Below, in pieces: positions 1 through 10,742 of a stretch of 64,000 nt of DNA (position 1 is the first letter of the stretch; each line of letters opens with the position of its first letter). Position numbers and translations under genes: made by a program. This DNA is from Zygnema cylindricum (lineage: Eukaryota; Streptophyta; Zygnematophyceae; Zygnematales; Zygnemataceae), in NCBI GenBank assembly GCA_037447655.1, contig JBBHKE010003570.1:165981-229980 (forward strand), written 5' to 3'. The notes under the pieces are model-generated. The model had not been told where the DNA came from, made no database searches, and saw nothing but the letters and a program-made list of their open reading frames with translations.

Positions 1-1263
1 ATGCCATTCGGGCTGAAGAATGCGCCAGCCAAATACCAACGTGCCATGGACGAGGCACTCCGAGGGATTGACTGGGCATGGTGCTATATCGACGATGTTA
101 TTATCTTCTCGAAGACCTTCGAGGAACACCTAGAGCACATACAGATTGTACTCCGAGCTCTCCAAGCAGCGGGCTTGAAATGTCACTCAGGTAAGGGAAT
201 TTTTGGGGTGCAGAAAACTATATACCTGGGACACAAAGTTACACCCGGGACAGTGGGTCCCCATATGGTCAAAGTTGCAGCCCTTGATGCCCTTCCCCCT
301 CCTCACGACGTCTATACACTCCGCACATTTTTAGGCCTAGCTAACTATTATCGGAGATTCATCCCTGAATTTAGCAGCCACGCTCAGCCTCTGAACCAGT
401 TGCTGCGGAAAGACCAAGAGTGGTAGTGGACGGAGGAGCAACAGATTGCCTTCCAGTTCCTCAAGGATTCCCTGAAGCAACACCCAATGCTCCGAATGCC
501 TGATCACCAAAGACCCTTCCTCCTTTACACTGATTGGAGCCGGTTTGGATTGGGAGATGTTTTAGCCCAACTGAATGATGCTGGTGCCGAATATGTGGAA
601 GCTTAAGCCAGTAGGATTAATAACCAAGCGGCGGGGAATTACATCAGCTATCACGGGGAATTACTGGCGGCGGTATGGGCCATCCAACACTTCAGACCAT
701 ACCTATACGGAGTTCATTTCACTCTCATCACAGATCACCAACCTCTCAAGTGGATTATGGAGAACAGCAAGCTCACTGGCAAGCTCGCCAGGTGGGTGTT
801 AATACTGCAGGAATATGACTTCGACATAATCCACCGGGCCGGAGAGATTCATGGGAATAGCGACGGACTTAGCAGAAATTCTGACCCTTCCACTAGAGAT
901 TCCACCGGGGCCCGCCATGATGAGGATCATGAAATCAGTTTAGGACTCATTCGAGCTTCCTCTGCTTTTATTTGGCTTCCTCAATCTGGGGGGGAAATGT
1001 CAACTTTCTCTGTAGACGTGGAGGGGCAGGCGCCGATAGGGGCCGGACGGAAAGATATTTGGAACGATCTAGAGGCTCTCCAATTTGTCCAACAAGGTTA
1101 CCCTCTTCCGCATTTGTCAGAAGTGCAGTTATCTCGGGTGCAAACACAAATGGCAGCATACGAGTGGGAAAGGGGCATCTTAATCCGGAAGTGGGCTGAT
1201 GGGACGAGGAAAGTGGTTCCTCCCCCGGCTGATAGGGAGACTCTTATTTTTAACCTTCACCAG
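1..1263 (+). pseudogene. Gypsy (Ty3) pol, RT to RNase H and start of integrase finger (interrupted)
   Basis: Frame 1 opens inside a reverse transcriptase: MPFGLKNAP is the classic Gypsy motif, YIDDVIIFS (about 88-114) is the catalytic YxDD box, and LGLANYYRRFIPEF follows in the connection region. RNase H is recognisable from LLYTDWS, SYHGELLAAVWAIQHFRPYL and LITDHQPLKW, with the tail motif DIIHRAGEIHGNSDGLSR near 820-880. In-frame stops at 424-426 (TAG) and 604-606 (TAA) break it. The frame then runs without shift into the integrase HHCC finger (…LIFNLHQ) and is cut at 1263 by a Copia insertion; it resumes at 7691. The upstream part (gag, protease, RT start) lies outside the window. Both stops can be explained by C-to-T change of Gln codons. 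Confidence 0.9.
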
Positions 1264-2302
1264 TGAAATTCTGTGTCCTCCATTGGACCACAGAATACAA
1301 GAAGCCTCTAGATAGTATTTAACTAGCCCACTTTAAGCCACAAACACTGCCGCCCAAAAAGGCAAACTGACAATTTGACTGCACCCCTGTGTAGCCTGGA
1401 CTCCCCTGAGTCCGTAGCAAAAAGAATCACTGAAAACGGCCAACCAGCCGATAAGTTATGAGGCAGTAAAAATGCCAATTTGTAAAACTCTCAAAGGGAG
1501 AGGTGACCACCTACCAAAATTTTCTAAGTCCTGATTCTCTCTAATAACACCTATCTACTGAAGTACGGACCAATCAGATTACTGTATCGTACACGATAGT
1601 ACTACTGGCGATGTACCTTTTGTAGGGCCTATGTACGACAAGGCTATTAAGTGGACGCGTGTCCACTTTTTACTCGTCCGTACGTTCCTCGGAATTCCTA
1701 TGACCGAATGTCATCTCTCCACGTGGCTCCAGGTCATGCCATGTCACAAAACGCGAAGGTGACCACTCCGGGATTTCGGCGATGATGTGCGCCGTTGGAT
1801 TTTACGTGAAATGCAATCTTAGCCGTAATAAATACTTGCGCGACATTTGTTCCGATGTCGAAATAAAATGTGAGGTATCCGTTTTGAATTAGGGTCGTAC
1901 GACGTACTTTAGAAAACTGAATCTATGTACGTCGTATACAGTTCTAGTTAAATGGATTTAATTCTTTCTAACTAGATATATATCTATCACATACCATATC
2001 ACTTAGCATTGGTCCTAGTCTTTTAGGATAAGGCTGACCGCTACCGGTCAACTTGACGAGCCGTAGGTATCGGGATCAAATCTCTGGTCCATCAAGTATA
2101 TTTTTAGTAACCTACTAAAAATAGCTGTCTGTTGAACTAAGGCAGCCATGGATCAACATCTCTCTCTTACCTTCAGTGACTACAACAAGTATGGGGGCTA
2201 GAGAGCGGAGGTGGATGCAGGCTGTCCGTCCTTTTTATTTTTTCCTTTTATAAAAACATATTTAAACCTAGAAAATACTCTAGAAATCTATAAATTTCAA
2301 CA
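1264..2302 (-). repeat. Copia-1 3' LTR
   Basis: This 1039-bp repeat starts TGAAATTCTG and ends TTTCAACA. It is nearly identical to 6646-7685. On the element's strand its end still reads ATG-GAG-GAC-ACA-GAA, so the gag start that overlaps the LTR is open in this copy. Confidence 0.95.
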
Positions 2303-2315
2303 CTCCCCTTATTTT

Positions 2316-5300
2316 CTAGTCTAATTTTAATTTTTCTTTCAATCCGCATTTTTCCCGACAATATTTTAGTTTAGGAGAGGGCACAGGTTTGGTCATCATG
2401 TCAGCCACCATTTCTTCATCAGGTCTATACACAAGATTTACAATTTTATTTTCAATTTTTTCTCTTACTAAGCTTAATCTTATGTCTATATGTTTTGCTT
2501 TGAAATGGTGTTTTGGATTGGCTGCAATTGCAATTGCAGCTTGATTATCTCAAAAGATTTAATGCACTCCCTCCTTCATAAATCCCAGTTCTTGTAACAA
2601 TGATTTCACCCACATTAGTTCTTTTACAGCAGAACAAGACGCCATATACTCAGCCTCCATAGTAGACTGAGCAACCACCTTTTGTTGCTTACAGCTTCAA
2701 GAGCAAGCACCTTCCCCCACATACAAAACATATCCAGAAGTGCATCTTCTCATAGGTGCATCCCCATAACTGGTATCACTCCAAGTGGTGATATCAGTGT
2801 GCTCCCCTCCCAAATGCAACCATAAATCTCTGGTTCCAACCAGATATCTCATGACTCTCTTGGCTGCCTCCCAGTCTCTTTTCCTAGGATCATTAAGACT
2901 CCTACTGAGTACTCCAACTGCTCCTGCTATTTCCGGCCTGGTACAATTCATAAAATAGATTAAGCTTCCTACGACCTGTCTATAAGGAATAGACTTCATG
3001 AACTCTCTCTCCTCTGGACTCATCTGATCGTCTAAGATCATCACTCCTCCTTCTACACTCCCATCACTTACTTTTTTCAAGTCGATGGGAGTGGTACAAC
3101 TGTTAGCATTTTCCATCTGGAATTTCTCAAGCATATTACCTATTGCTTTTTTCTGAGTAAGTCTGATAATCTTCTTCCCTCTATCTCTCTCCATTTGGAT
3201 CCCCAAAATATATTTTGCCTCCCCTAAATCCTTCATATCAAACTTGCCCCTAAGATCTTTCTTTAGCTTATTGATATTCTCCAAAGACTTACTTAACACA
3301 AGCAAATCATCCACATAAATTGCAATAAAAATGACACCATTCTCATCTTCAAACATATAGATAGAATGGCCAGAGCTGATACGGATATATCCCAAATTTG
3401 TGAGAAACTCATCAAGTTTCTTATTCCACTGTCGGGGAGCCTGCTTCAGTCCGTATAAAGACTTTATGAGCCTGCAGACTTTGCTCTCTTCTCTTTCTTC
3501 CACGAACCCCTCGGGTTGTCTCATGAAAATTTCTTCCTCTAACTCACCATTTAGAAAAACAGTCTTAATGTCCATCTGGTGTATTTCCATGTCTTCCGCT
3601 GCTGCCAAACTGAGGAGAATCCTTACCGATGGGAACCGAACAACTGGAGCAAAGGTCTCCTCATAGTCAATCCCCACTTTTTGGGTGAACCCTTTCGCTA
3701 CCAATCGAGCCTTATACCTCTCAATTGTATTATCTGGGTTCAGTTTCAGTTTAAATACCCATTTACATCCAATAGGTTTTTTATCTGGAGGACAATCTGC
3801 TAGTTCCCAAGTATTTGCTTCCATAATAGAAGCCATCTCATCATTTATGGCTCTAATCCATCTTTCTTTCTCTGGACTTTTCACTGCCTCCAAGTAAGAC
3901 TGAGGCTCATCAGGGTGAGATAGCTTAGTTACCTTATGAGCAGCTTGTTTTTCCTTTATCGTTTTGGTGCTCCTCCTTCCTCCTTCAAACTCCGAAGCTG
4001 GAATGGATGGAAGTTTTGGATTTCTTCTCACTGTCTCATCGGCTCCCCTGTCCATGGAAACCGGTTCTTGTCCCGCTTCTCCTATCTCCTCGAAGTCCAT
4101 AGGAGTATGTGAGGTTTTCGGTGAGTCTCCTGTATCTTGGATCTCCCCTGAATTTGTAATCACGGTTTCACTCATGTCCCTTTCGTGAACGACCGAGTTC
4201 TCCTCACTTTCGAACTCAACTATGATCCTTATCTTCTTTGTATATTTAAAAGGGTCAAATGACTTCCCTTCATCCATGACAACTAAGTGTTTGACCAGAA
4301 TGATATCTTTCTTTGCTAAGTCATAGACTCTATATCCCTTAACATCATCATCATATCCCACAAAGTATCCAGGTTTTCCCTTAGCATCTAGTTTCCAGTT
4401 TTTCCTATCCGTGTCAAGACTGTAAACTTGGCTACCAAATACTTTAAGGTGTGAAATATCTGGTTTCCTTCCAACCCATCTCTCATAAGGTGTCACTCCC
4501 TTTACAGCTGAGGTAAGGACTCTATTCTTAATGTATTTGGCACAGTTCATTGCTTCTGCCCAAAATCTCTTTCCTATTTTCTTATCTGCCAACATACTGC
4601 ATGCACTATCTCCTATTGTTCGATTCAACCTCTCAGCTACCCCATTTTGTTCCGGGTTGTATGGTACAGTTTTCTGGTGCTCCACTCCCTCATCTCTCAG
4701 ATATTCCTCAAACTGGTTAGAGGTATATTCCCCACCATTATCACTCCTTATCCTCTTAATGGGTGTTTCATGCAACTTTTCACTCAAAGCTTTATATTCT
4801 TTGAAGTAAGTTGATGCTTCAGACTTTGTTTTCAGAAAGTAGACTCTTGAGTATCTAGACCAGTCATCAGTTATTGTCATCATAAACCTTTTTCCTCCAA
4901 CCGAAGGTACTTTTGCAGGTCCCCAAATATCTGTGTGGACCAAATCTAACACTTTCTCACCTCTATATGTGGCGGCTTTGGGAAAGGGAAGTCTATGAGC
5001 CTTACCTTGAGCACAACCACTACAATCATCCATCATTTCATTATCCCCAAACTGAATGCCATCTACTACCCCAAGCTTTTTCATTTCCCTTAACCTATCA
5101 AAATGCACATGCCCCAACCGCTTATGCCAAATCATCACCTTAGGAACACCAACATAGTAAGCATTCTTCTTTTCATTACTCAGGTTAAGCCTAAACATTC
5201 CTTGGCTACCCTTATCTGCTGTGAAGTAAACTTCATCCCCATAATTAGCTGTAAAGACTCCTTTTCTGTTGAAGGTATCGAATTCTTTGTCATCTAACAC

Positions 5301-6665
5301 AGACGTAGAGACAAGATTTTTACTCAGCTGAGGAGTGTAAAGTACATCTAAGAATGTAAGTATAGAAGTCTTACCCTCCACTAAGACTTTCAGATCTACT
5401 GATCCCACTAGATCTGTAGTAACCACTCTCCCATCCCCATACACTATCTCTACAGTAGGAATCTTTCTCAACTTAGTGAAGAGTTCTTTATCACGACACA
5501 TATGCATGGATGCACCTGAGTCGATGATCCATCCTTCCTGTGGAGCTTCCCGGATTGCTCCAAGGGCACACTTCTGCCTCCGAGGAATCTCCTTCTCCTC
5601 CAAACTCTCGTCAAGAAGGAGCTCCCCATCCTCCTCAGAGGACTCATCCTCGGTTTCTCCTGGCACTTTTGTAACCACAAGTGCCTTTTTCTTCCCTCCG
5701 GAAGAACCCCTTCCACGGTTCTCTTGGAGCCTCAGCTCTGATAGCTTGACACAATCTGCAATAAAGTGTCCCGGCTTTTTGCAATAATGACAAAGACCCT
5801 TTGGGGGCCTTTGTCCCCCAGAATGATCTCTTTCCCCTCTATAAGATTTCTTCGGGTCCTTCCCCCATCGGTCCCCTCCTGCTGCTAGAGCTTGAATGCT
5901 CTTTCTTCCTCTCCTAATCTCCATTGTGTTTTCCTGCACAAGTATCATCCTGACTACCGTGTTCCATTTCCATGAACTATCAGGCATTCCCTGTACTCGG
6001 TACACTATGTTTTCGAACTCATCTGGTAATTTCATGATAAGGGTGTTAACTTTCATTTTCATTGTACCTATCCACCCGACACTTTCCATTTCCATATACA
6101 AACAAGAAAGATCATTACAATAATCTAACATCTTTCCTCCTTTGTAAGTGTAACTCACTAGCTTTTGCTCAGCCAACTAGAGCTCCTGAATAGTTCCAGC
6201 TCTATAAATCTCCACCAAACTCACCCACAACTCCTCGGCCTTGTAAATGTGAAGATGAGGAGTGGCCAAACCTTGAGTGAGGTGCCTCAGAATGAAGTTC
6301 TTGGCAGCCATGTTTACATCCTCCCACATTTGAGTATCGTTCTCCACGGTCTTCACGGTTGCCGCTCCCGATACTGTGGCAATAGGAGTGAGGAATGTCT
6401 CATTCCCTTTCCCCTTTTCGGACACACTGCTGTCCCCATCATCTGCCTCCTCCGCCGAGGCAGCCGTTGTTGCAGGAAACCTTACTCCCCCAAATCCTGG
6501 TGGAGTTCTCGAAGGTGGACGTTTCACTTGTCCACTGACGATACCCCAGTATCATTTTTCACACAAAGCTCTCATCATCATGGCTTCCCAATAGAAGAAC
6601 CCAGATCCATTGAAGGTGGGCACCCTAGAGGGTGGGCCCATAACCTGAAATTATGTGTCCTCCAT
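2316..6665 (-). pseudogene. Copia-1 gag-pol polyprotein, nearly intact, nonsense-broken
   Basis: This is one frame from ATG 6665 to TAG 2316-2318. Gag comes first. The CCHC knuckle CHYCKKPGHFIADC (about 5760-5800) follows, then the aspartic protease core DSGASMHM (about 5510) and the pre-integrase finger WHKRLGHVHF with CSGCAQGK. The integrase core has HTDIWGP, DDWSRYSR and NPEQNGVAERLNR. RT has WVFKLKLNPDNTIERYKARLVAKGF-type motifs and YVDDLLVLS, and RNase H has STMEAEYMAS, DNQAAIAIA and ADMMTKPVPSPKL. Stops are TAA 6651, TAG 6177-6179, TGA 2697-2699 (Trp position) and two more near 2560 in RNase H. A stretch of 1159 codons (6176-2697) is open, long enough to keep protease, integrase and RT. 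As annotated it cannot make a full polyprotein. Confidence 0.92.
6631..6645 (-). promoter_or_regulatory. Copia-1 primer binding site matching initiator tRNA-Met anticodon arm
   Basis: On the element's strand the first 15 bases after the 5' LTR read GGTTATGGGCCCACC. Their complement, GGTGGGCCCATAACC, is the anticodon stem-loop (CAU anticodon) of plant initiator tRNA-Met as I know it. It is not a tRNA 3' end, so there is no TGG start. Drosophila copia uses the same kind of site with a cleaved half-tRNA. The site is also coding (…VMGPPSR). Confidence 0.8.
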
Positions 6666-7685
6666 TGGACCACAAAATACAGGAAGCCTCTAGATAGTAT
6701 TTAACTAGCCCACTTTAAGCCACAAACACTGCTGCCCAAGAAGGCAAACTGACAATTTGACTGCACCCCTGTATAGCCTGGACTCCCTTGAGTCCGTAGC
6801 TAAAAGAATCACTAAAAACGGCCAACCAGCCGATAAGTTATGAGGCATTAAAAATGTCAATTTGTACAAACTCTCAAAGGGAGAGGTGACTACCTACCAA
6901 AATTTTCTAAGTCCTGATTCTCTCTAATAACTCCTATCTACTGAAGTACGGACCAATCAGATTACTGTATCGTACACGAAAGTACTAATGGCGATGTACC
7001 TTTTGTACGGCCTATGTACGACAAGGCTATTAAGTGGACGCGTGTCCACTTTTCACTCGTCCGTACGTTCCTCGGAATTCCTATGACCGAATGTCATCTC
7101 TCCACGTGGCTCCAGGTCATGCCACGTCACAAAACGCCAAGGTGACCACTCCAGGATTTTGGCGATGATGTGCGCCGTTGGATTTTACGTGAAATGCAAT
7201 ATTAGCCGTAATAAATACTTGCGCAACATTTGTTCCGATGTCGAAATAAAATGCGAGGTATCCGTTTTGAATTAGCGTCGTACGACGTACTTTATAAAAC
7301 TGAATCTATGTACGTTGTATACAGTTCTAGTTAAATGGATTTAATTCTTTCTAACAATATATATATCTATCACATACCATATCACTTAGCATTGGTTCTA
7401 GTCTTTTAGGATAAGGCTGACCGCTACCGATCAACTTGACGAACCGTAGGTACCGGGATCAAATCTGTGGTCCGTGAAGTATATTTTTAGTAACCTACTA
7501 AAAATAGCTGTCCGTTGAACTAAAGCAACCATGGATCAACCTCTCTCTCTTACCTTCAGTGACTACAACAAGTATGGGGGCTAGAGAGCGGAGGTGGATG
7601 TAGGCTATCCGTCCTTTTTCCTTTTTCCTTTTATAAAAACATATTTAAACCTAGAAAATACTCTAGAAATCTATAAATTTCAACA
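6646..7685 (-). repeat. Copia-1 5' LTR
   Basis: This 1040-bp partner of 1264-2302 differs from it by scattered substitutions. One of them turns the GAA in the gag leader into TAA (6651-6653), so the active 5' copy has a stop four codons after the ATG at 6663-6665. The change must postdate insertion, because the two LTRs are copied from one template. Confidence 0.93.
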
Positions 7686-7690
7686 ACCAG

Positions 7691-8925
7691 CAGTGTGGCC
7701 ATTTTGGGCAGAAACGGACCACCTCCTTCGTCGCAGGATCGTACTGGTGGCACGGGTTGCGGACCCAAGTCAATCGGATTGTGCAGACGTGTTCCTCTTG
7801 TGACCGAGTCAAAGCAGCTTTTGACAAAAAGGGAGGTGCTCAGCTTCATTCCCTTCCCATCAGGGGAATGTTTTATCGGTGGTCTTTGGATCTGCTGGGT
7901 CCTCTCCCCACTAGCAGACGAGGGAACCGCTTTGTATTGGTAATGATAGAGCATTTTTCCAAGTGGATCAAATTGGTGGTCTTACCTAGGAAGGAGTCCA
8001 AAGCGATTGCGGGCGCATTCTTGCAGAGAGTGCTTTCCCAATTTAGGGCCTCAGCTGAAGTTCTGACCGACCAGGGCTCCGAATTTGCGGGAGAATTCCC
8101 CAACTTGTGCCTCATCGACCACGAGCTGACCAGCCGAGACCACCCATAAGCCGACGGTTTGGCCGAAAGGTGCGTACGTTCACTCCGTAAATATGCTGTG
8201 GAAGAGGATCTAGGAGAGTGGGATAGAAGGGTGCCTTGGATCGCCATGGGGTACCGATTCAGCCGGCAAGCATCCCTCCTCTCTTACAGCCCATATTTCA
8301 TTTTGTTCGGACGGCATCCCATCCTCCCCGGCGCTGCCTCGGCCCAAGCAGTGGTCCTTCGGGAGATGGACGGCAAGGGAACAGTTGGAAAATTGATTGC
8401 CGACAGGGCCAAGGTATTTCACCGGGAAATGCCTCTGGCCATGGGGAATTTACAAGCAGCTCAGCACCGAGATCAACTCCGGTATTCGCAACGCCGGAGC
8501 GGGAATTTTGTCCCGCGACAACGGCGATTTTTGCTCGGGGATTTCGTGTATCAGATGCAACAGAAAAAGGACACTTTGGACATTTCAGCGGGGAGGGTGA
8601 TTTTGAAAGTAGTGGAAGTCTCCAATAAGGGGGTCTTGACACTTGAAGGGAAGGATGGACGGAGGATCAAGGAAAATCAGATCAATATGGCTCCTTGTCA
8701 CCTCCGGGGATTGGAAGACGAACCTAATTTTCACCTTACCTATTTTGCTGATCCCCCTTTGTGTTCCTCCGAATGCCTCTCATCTTCCTCCCAGAATTCT
8801 GTAGCAGTTTGTGATCGATGCGACCAGTGTTGGCATCAATCTTGTCTCCCCTCCTCTAGGGACCCTCGTCCTAAACCCTCTGCTCTCTAGTTCTGCGGGA
8901 AGTGCGAATTGGGGGGGTAATTATT
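7691..8925 (+). pseudogene. Gypsy pol continued: integrase and PHD-like C-terminus
   Basis: This resumes the Gypsy frame after the Copia insertion. It starts with the second half of the HHCC finger (CGHFG…RT…, then C-x2-C in CSSCDRVKAAF). The integrase core follows: WSLDLLGPLP (first Asp), VLTDQGSEFAGEF (second Asp) and the region of the third acidic residue near 8140-8190, broken by TAA at 8147-8149. A GPY/F-like module (GDFVYQM… to APCHL, about 8540-8705) comes next. The last ~55 residues carry a C4HC3 pattern: CSSEC, CDRCDQCWHQSC (about 8815-8850) and, after a TAG at 8888-8890, CGKC. That is the layout of a PHD finger; no chromodomain is seen. The reading frame is continuous except for the stops. 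Confidence 0.85.
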
Positions 8926-10428
8926 CAAAAGTCTTAGTCCAAGTTGACTAAGAGGTGGAGAAATCAAGGACCCGGCTCCACCTCTAAGGATTCCCTCCTT
9001 TCCCCCAACCAGGAGGGGGAAGGAGAGGGGGAGGGGATATCTTTTCGCCCTCCCCATGCACTCATCCCCACCTTTGCATGCATGCCCACAGGAACAAGGC
9101 GGGCATCATTAGGCACAAGCATGGTTGTGGGGAGCATTCCCATTCTGGGGAAGGTTGTTTGCAGGACCCCAATGCCAATTACCCGGGCAGTGGGCCCTCC
9201 TCTGATGTTTCCGGCACGCTCGACAGCTGTCAAGCTCATGTGCTTCACAGGCACCCCTTTTATCTTACCAAGGATTCCCGGGCCTTTTTCCTCTGTACGG
9301 TCATTAAAGTACGGGGAAAGGAGCGCACTCAGCCGGACCAGATCCTTCTATTTTCTTAACTGAACGGAACGCACTTTATTTCGCGACTAACGGAGGCCGG
9401 ACGACAAATTTACTCCGTTCCAAAGATTACCATCCTGTTACATGTTACCAGTTGCCAACTGTCCCATTGGGGGCTACATTGTGGAACGCCATGTAACTTT
9501 TGGGATAGTCTTGTAGATTTTGCTGTTGGCTATCAGTAGGACGTTAGTTCAGGTCCACCAGCCGGGTAGAGCATTTATTAAAGTAAGTCAAAGTTGGGCG
9601 TTTCACGTCAATTTAGAACTTTGTTGCTCAGGATTATGTCATAGAAAAACCCGTGGCTTCTAATCTAGCCGAAGATAGTCGCCTAAATTTTTGCCCTGAG
9701 TGAAGTACAACATGTTTTGTCTTATGTCCGTACGATAACAATTCCTGGCCGATTATTGGCTCCTGGTATTGTTTTGACTTTGGTACTATCGGTAGGACAA
9801 ACTTGGCTTGTATAAGGCACTTGGGGCCGAGGGAGACAAGTTGCTGTTTCAGTACTGTCTCATGAGAAAAACCCTAGAAATTCCAGCAAACTTTCTTGTG
9901 GAGAACTTTTGTTTTGCATGTGGTTGTGACCCTATTGCCATCTTGGTTTGCATCTGTCCTTTGTGGAAATCGTAGTCTGGTTGGGTGGTTGGCACCATCT
10001 TTCCTGTTTTGGGCGGTTTGGGGACTGGTGTTTGTTGGAAACCAAGAAGGGTCTTGCCGGTTCCGGGTCGCGGAAACCGAGTAGTTAAGGAGGTCTTACC
10101 TGTTTCGGGGTTTTCAGGGGGAGATTTCTTCTCCTTTTGGTTGCCAACGTCACGTTTTGAGGGTAGGTTGAGCTCGCTTGCTATTATTCCACATTTTAAC
10201 TTTATTTCTCTATTTTTCAAAAGGCAAGGTGATATTGTTAATTCTGAGACAACATTTTTATATTTCTATCCATTCATTTTTCTGAGTAGAAGCATCTGGG
10301 TTCTCTCTTTGGTAGTCATTTTTGGGGCTCTGGTTGGGTTTCTTCCGGGGTCGATTACCAGAATCTTTTGTACCAAAATAGTGGATTTTGAGAGGATTTT
10401 TGTTAGGCTTCCAACAGATTGTCACTAA
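8926..10428 (+). repeat. Probable Gypsy 3' LTR / tail, boundaries uncertain
   Basis: No open frame is supported here. A G-run at 8911-8919 just after the pol stop could be the polypurine tract. A TATA-like GTATAAGG near 9810 sits mid-way, as in an LTR promoter. A segment starting at about 8966 recurs at 10429, which fits an LTR start. I cannot define clean TG…CA ends. Confidence 0.5.
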
Positions 10429-10692
10429 ATCAAGGACCTGGCTCCACCTCTCGGGATTCCCTCCTTTCCCCTGTCCAGGAGGGGGAAGGAGAGGGGGAGG
10501 GGATATCTTTTCGCCCTCCCCAAGCACTCATCCCCACCTTTACATGCATGCCCACAGGAACAAGGCGGGCATCATTGGGCACAAGCATGGTTGTGGGGAG
10601 CATGCGTATTCTGGGGAAGGTTGTTTGCAGGACCCCAATACCAATTACTTGGGCAGTGGGCCTTCCTCTGATGTTTCCGGCACACTTGACAG
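10429..10692 (+). repeat. Partial second copy of the Gypsy LTR start
   Basis: About 265 bp here match 8966-9231 closely (AATCAAGGACCYGGCTCCAC start, through the CATGCATGCCCACAGGAAC stretch, to GATGTTTCCGGCAC). The match stops abruptly at about 10692, where the flank of the Copia-3 relic begins. The preceding TGTCACT (10423) would suit an LTR start. Confidence 0.7.
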
Positions 10693-10742
10693 TTCCACGG
10701 CTGACTCCTCCTCGGTCTGATTTGTAAGTGCAAGATCATCAT
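10693..10742 (-). pseudogene. Copia-3 fragment on the far side of Copia-2
   Basis: Read on the minus strand this 50-bp flank (GATGATCTTGCA… to GTGGAACT) matches the DDDLAGTDQIE region of Copia-2 (about 14268-14318). It continues the relic that ends at 17158. Beyond 10692 homology switches to the Gypsy LTR fragment, so the RT/RNase H half of Copia-3 is lost. Confidence 0.75.

Larger units (their letters stand above)
1259..7690 (-). mobile_element. Copia-1: complete LTR retrotransposon with 5-bp target duplication
   Basis: The element spans 1264-7685, reads on the minus strand, and is bounded by ACCAG at 1259-1263 and 7686-7690. Its two LTRs (1264-2302 and 6646-7685) begin TG and end CA. Inside are a primer site, one long gag-pol frame and a polypurine tract (reverse complement of 2303-2315, AAATAAGGGGAG core). 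It sits in the integrase finger of the Gypsy element, and removing it plus one target copy would rejoin the Gypsy frame, so it is the younger of the two. Confidence 0.95.
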
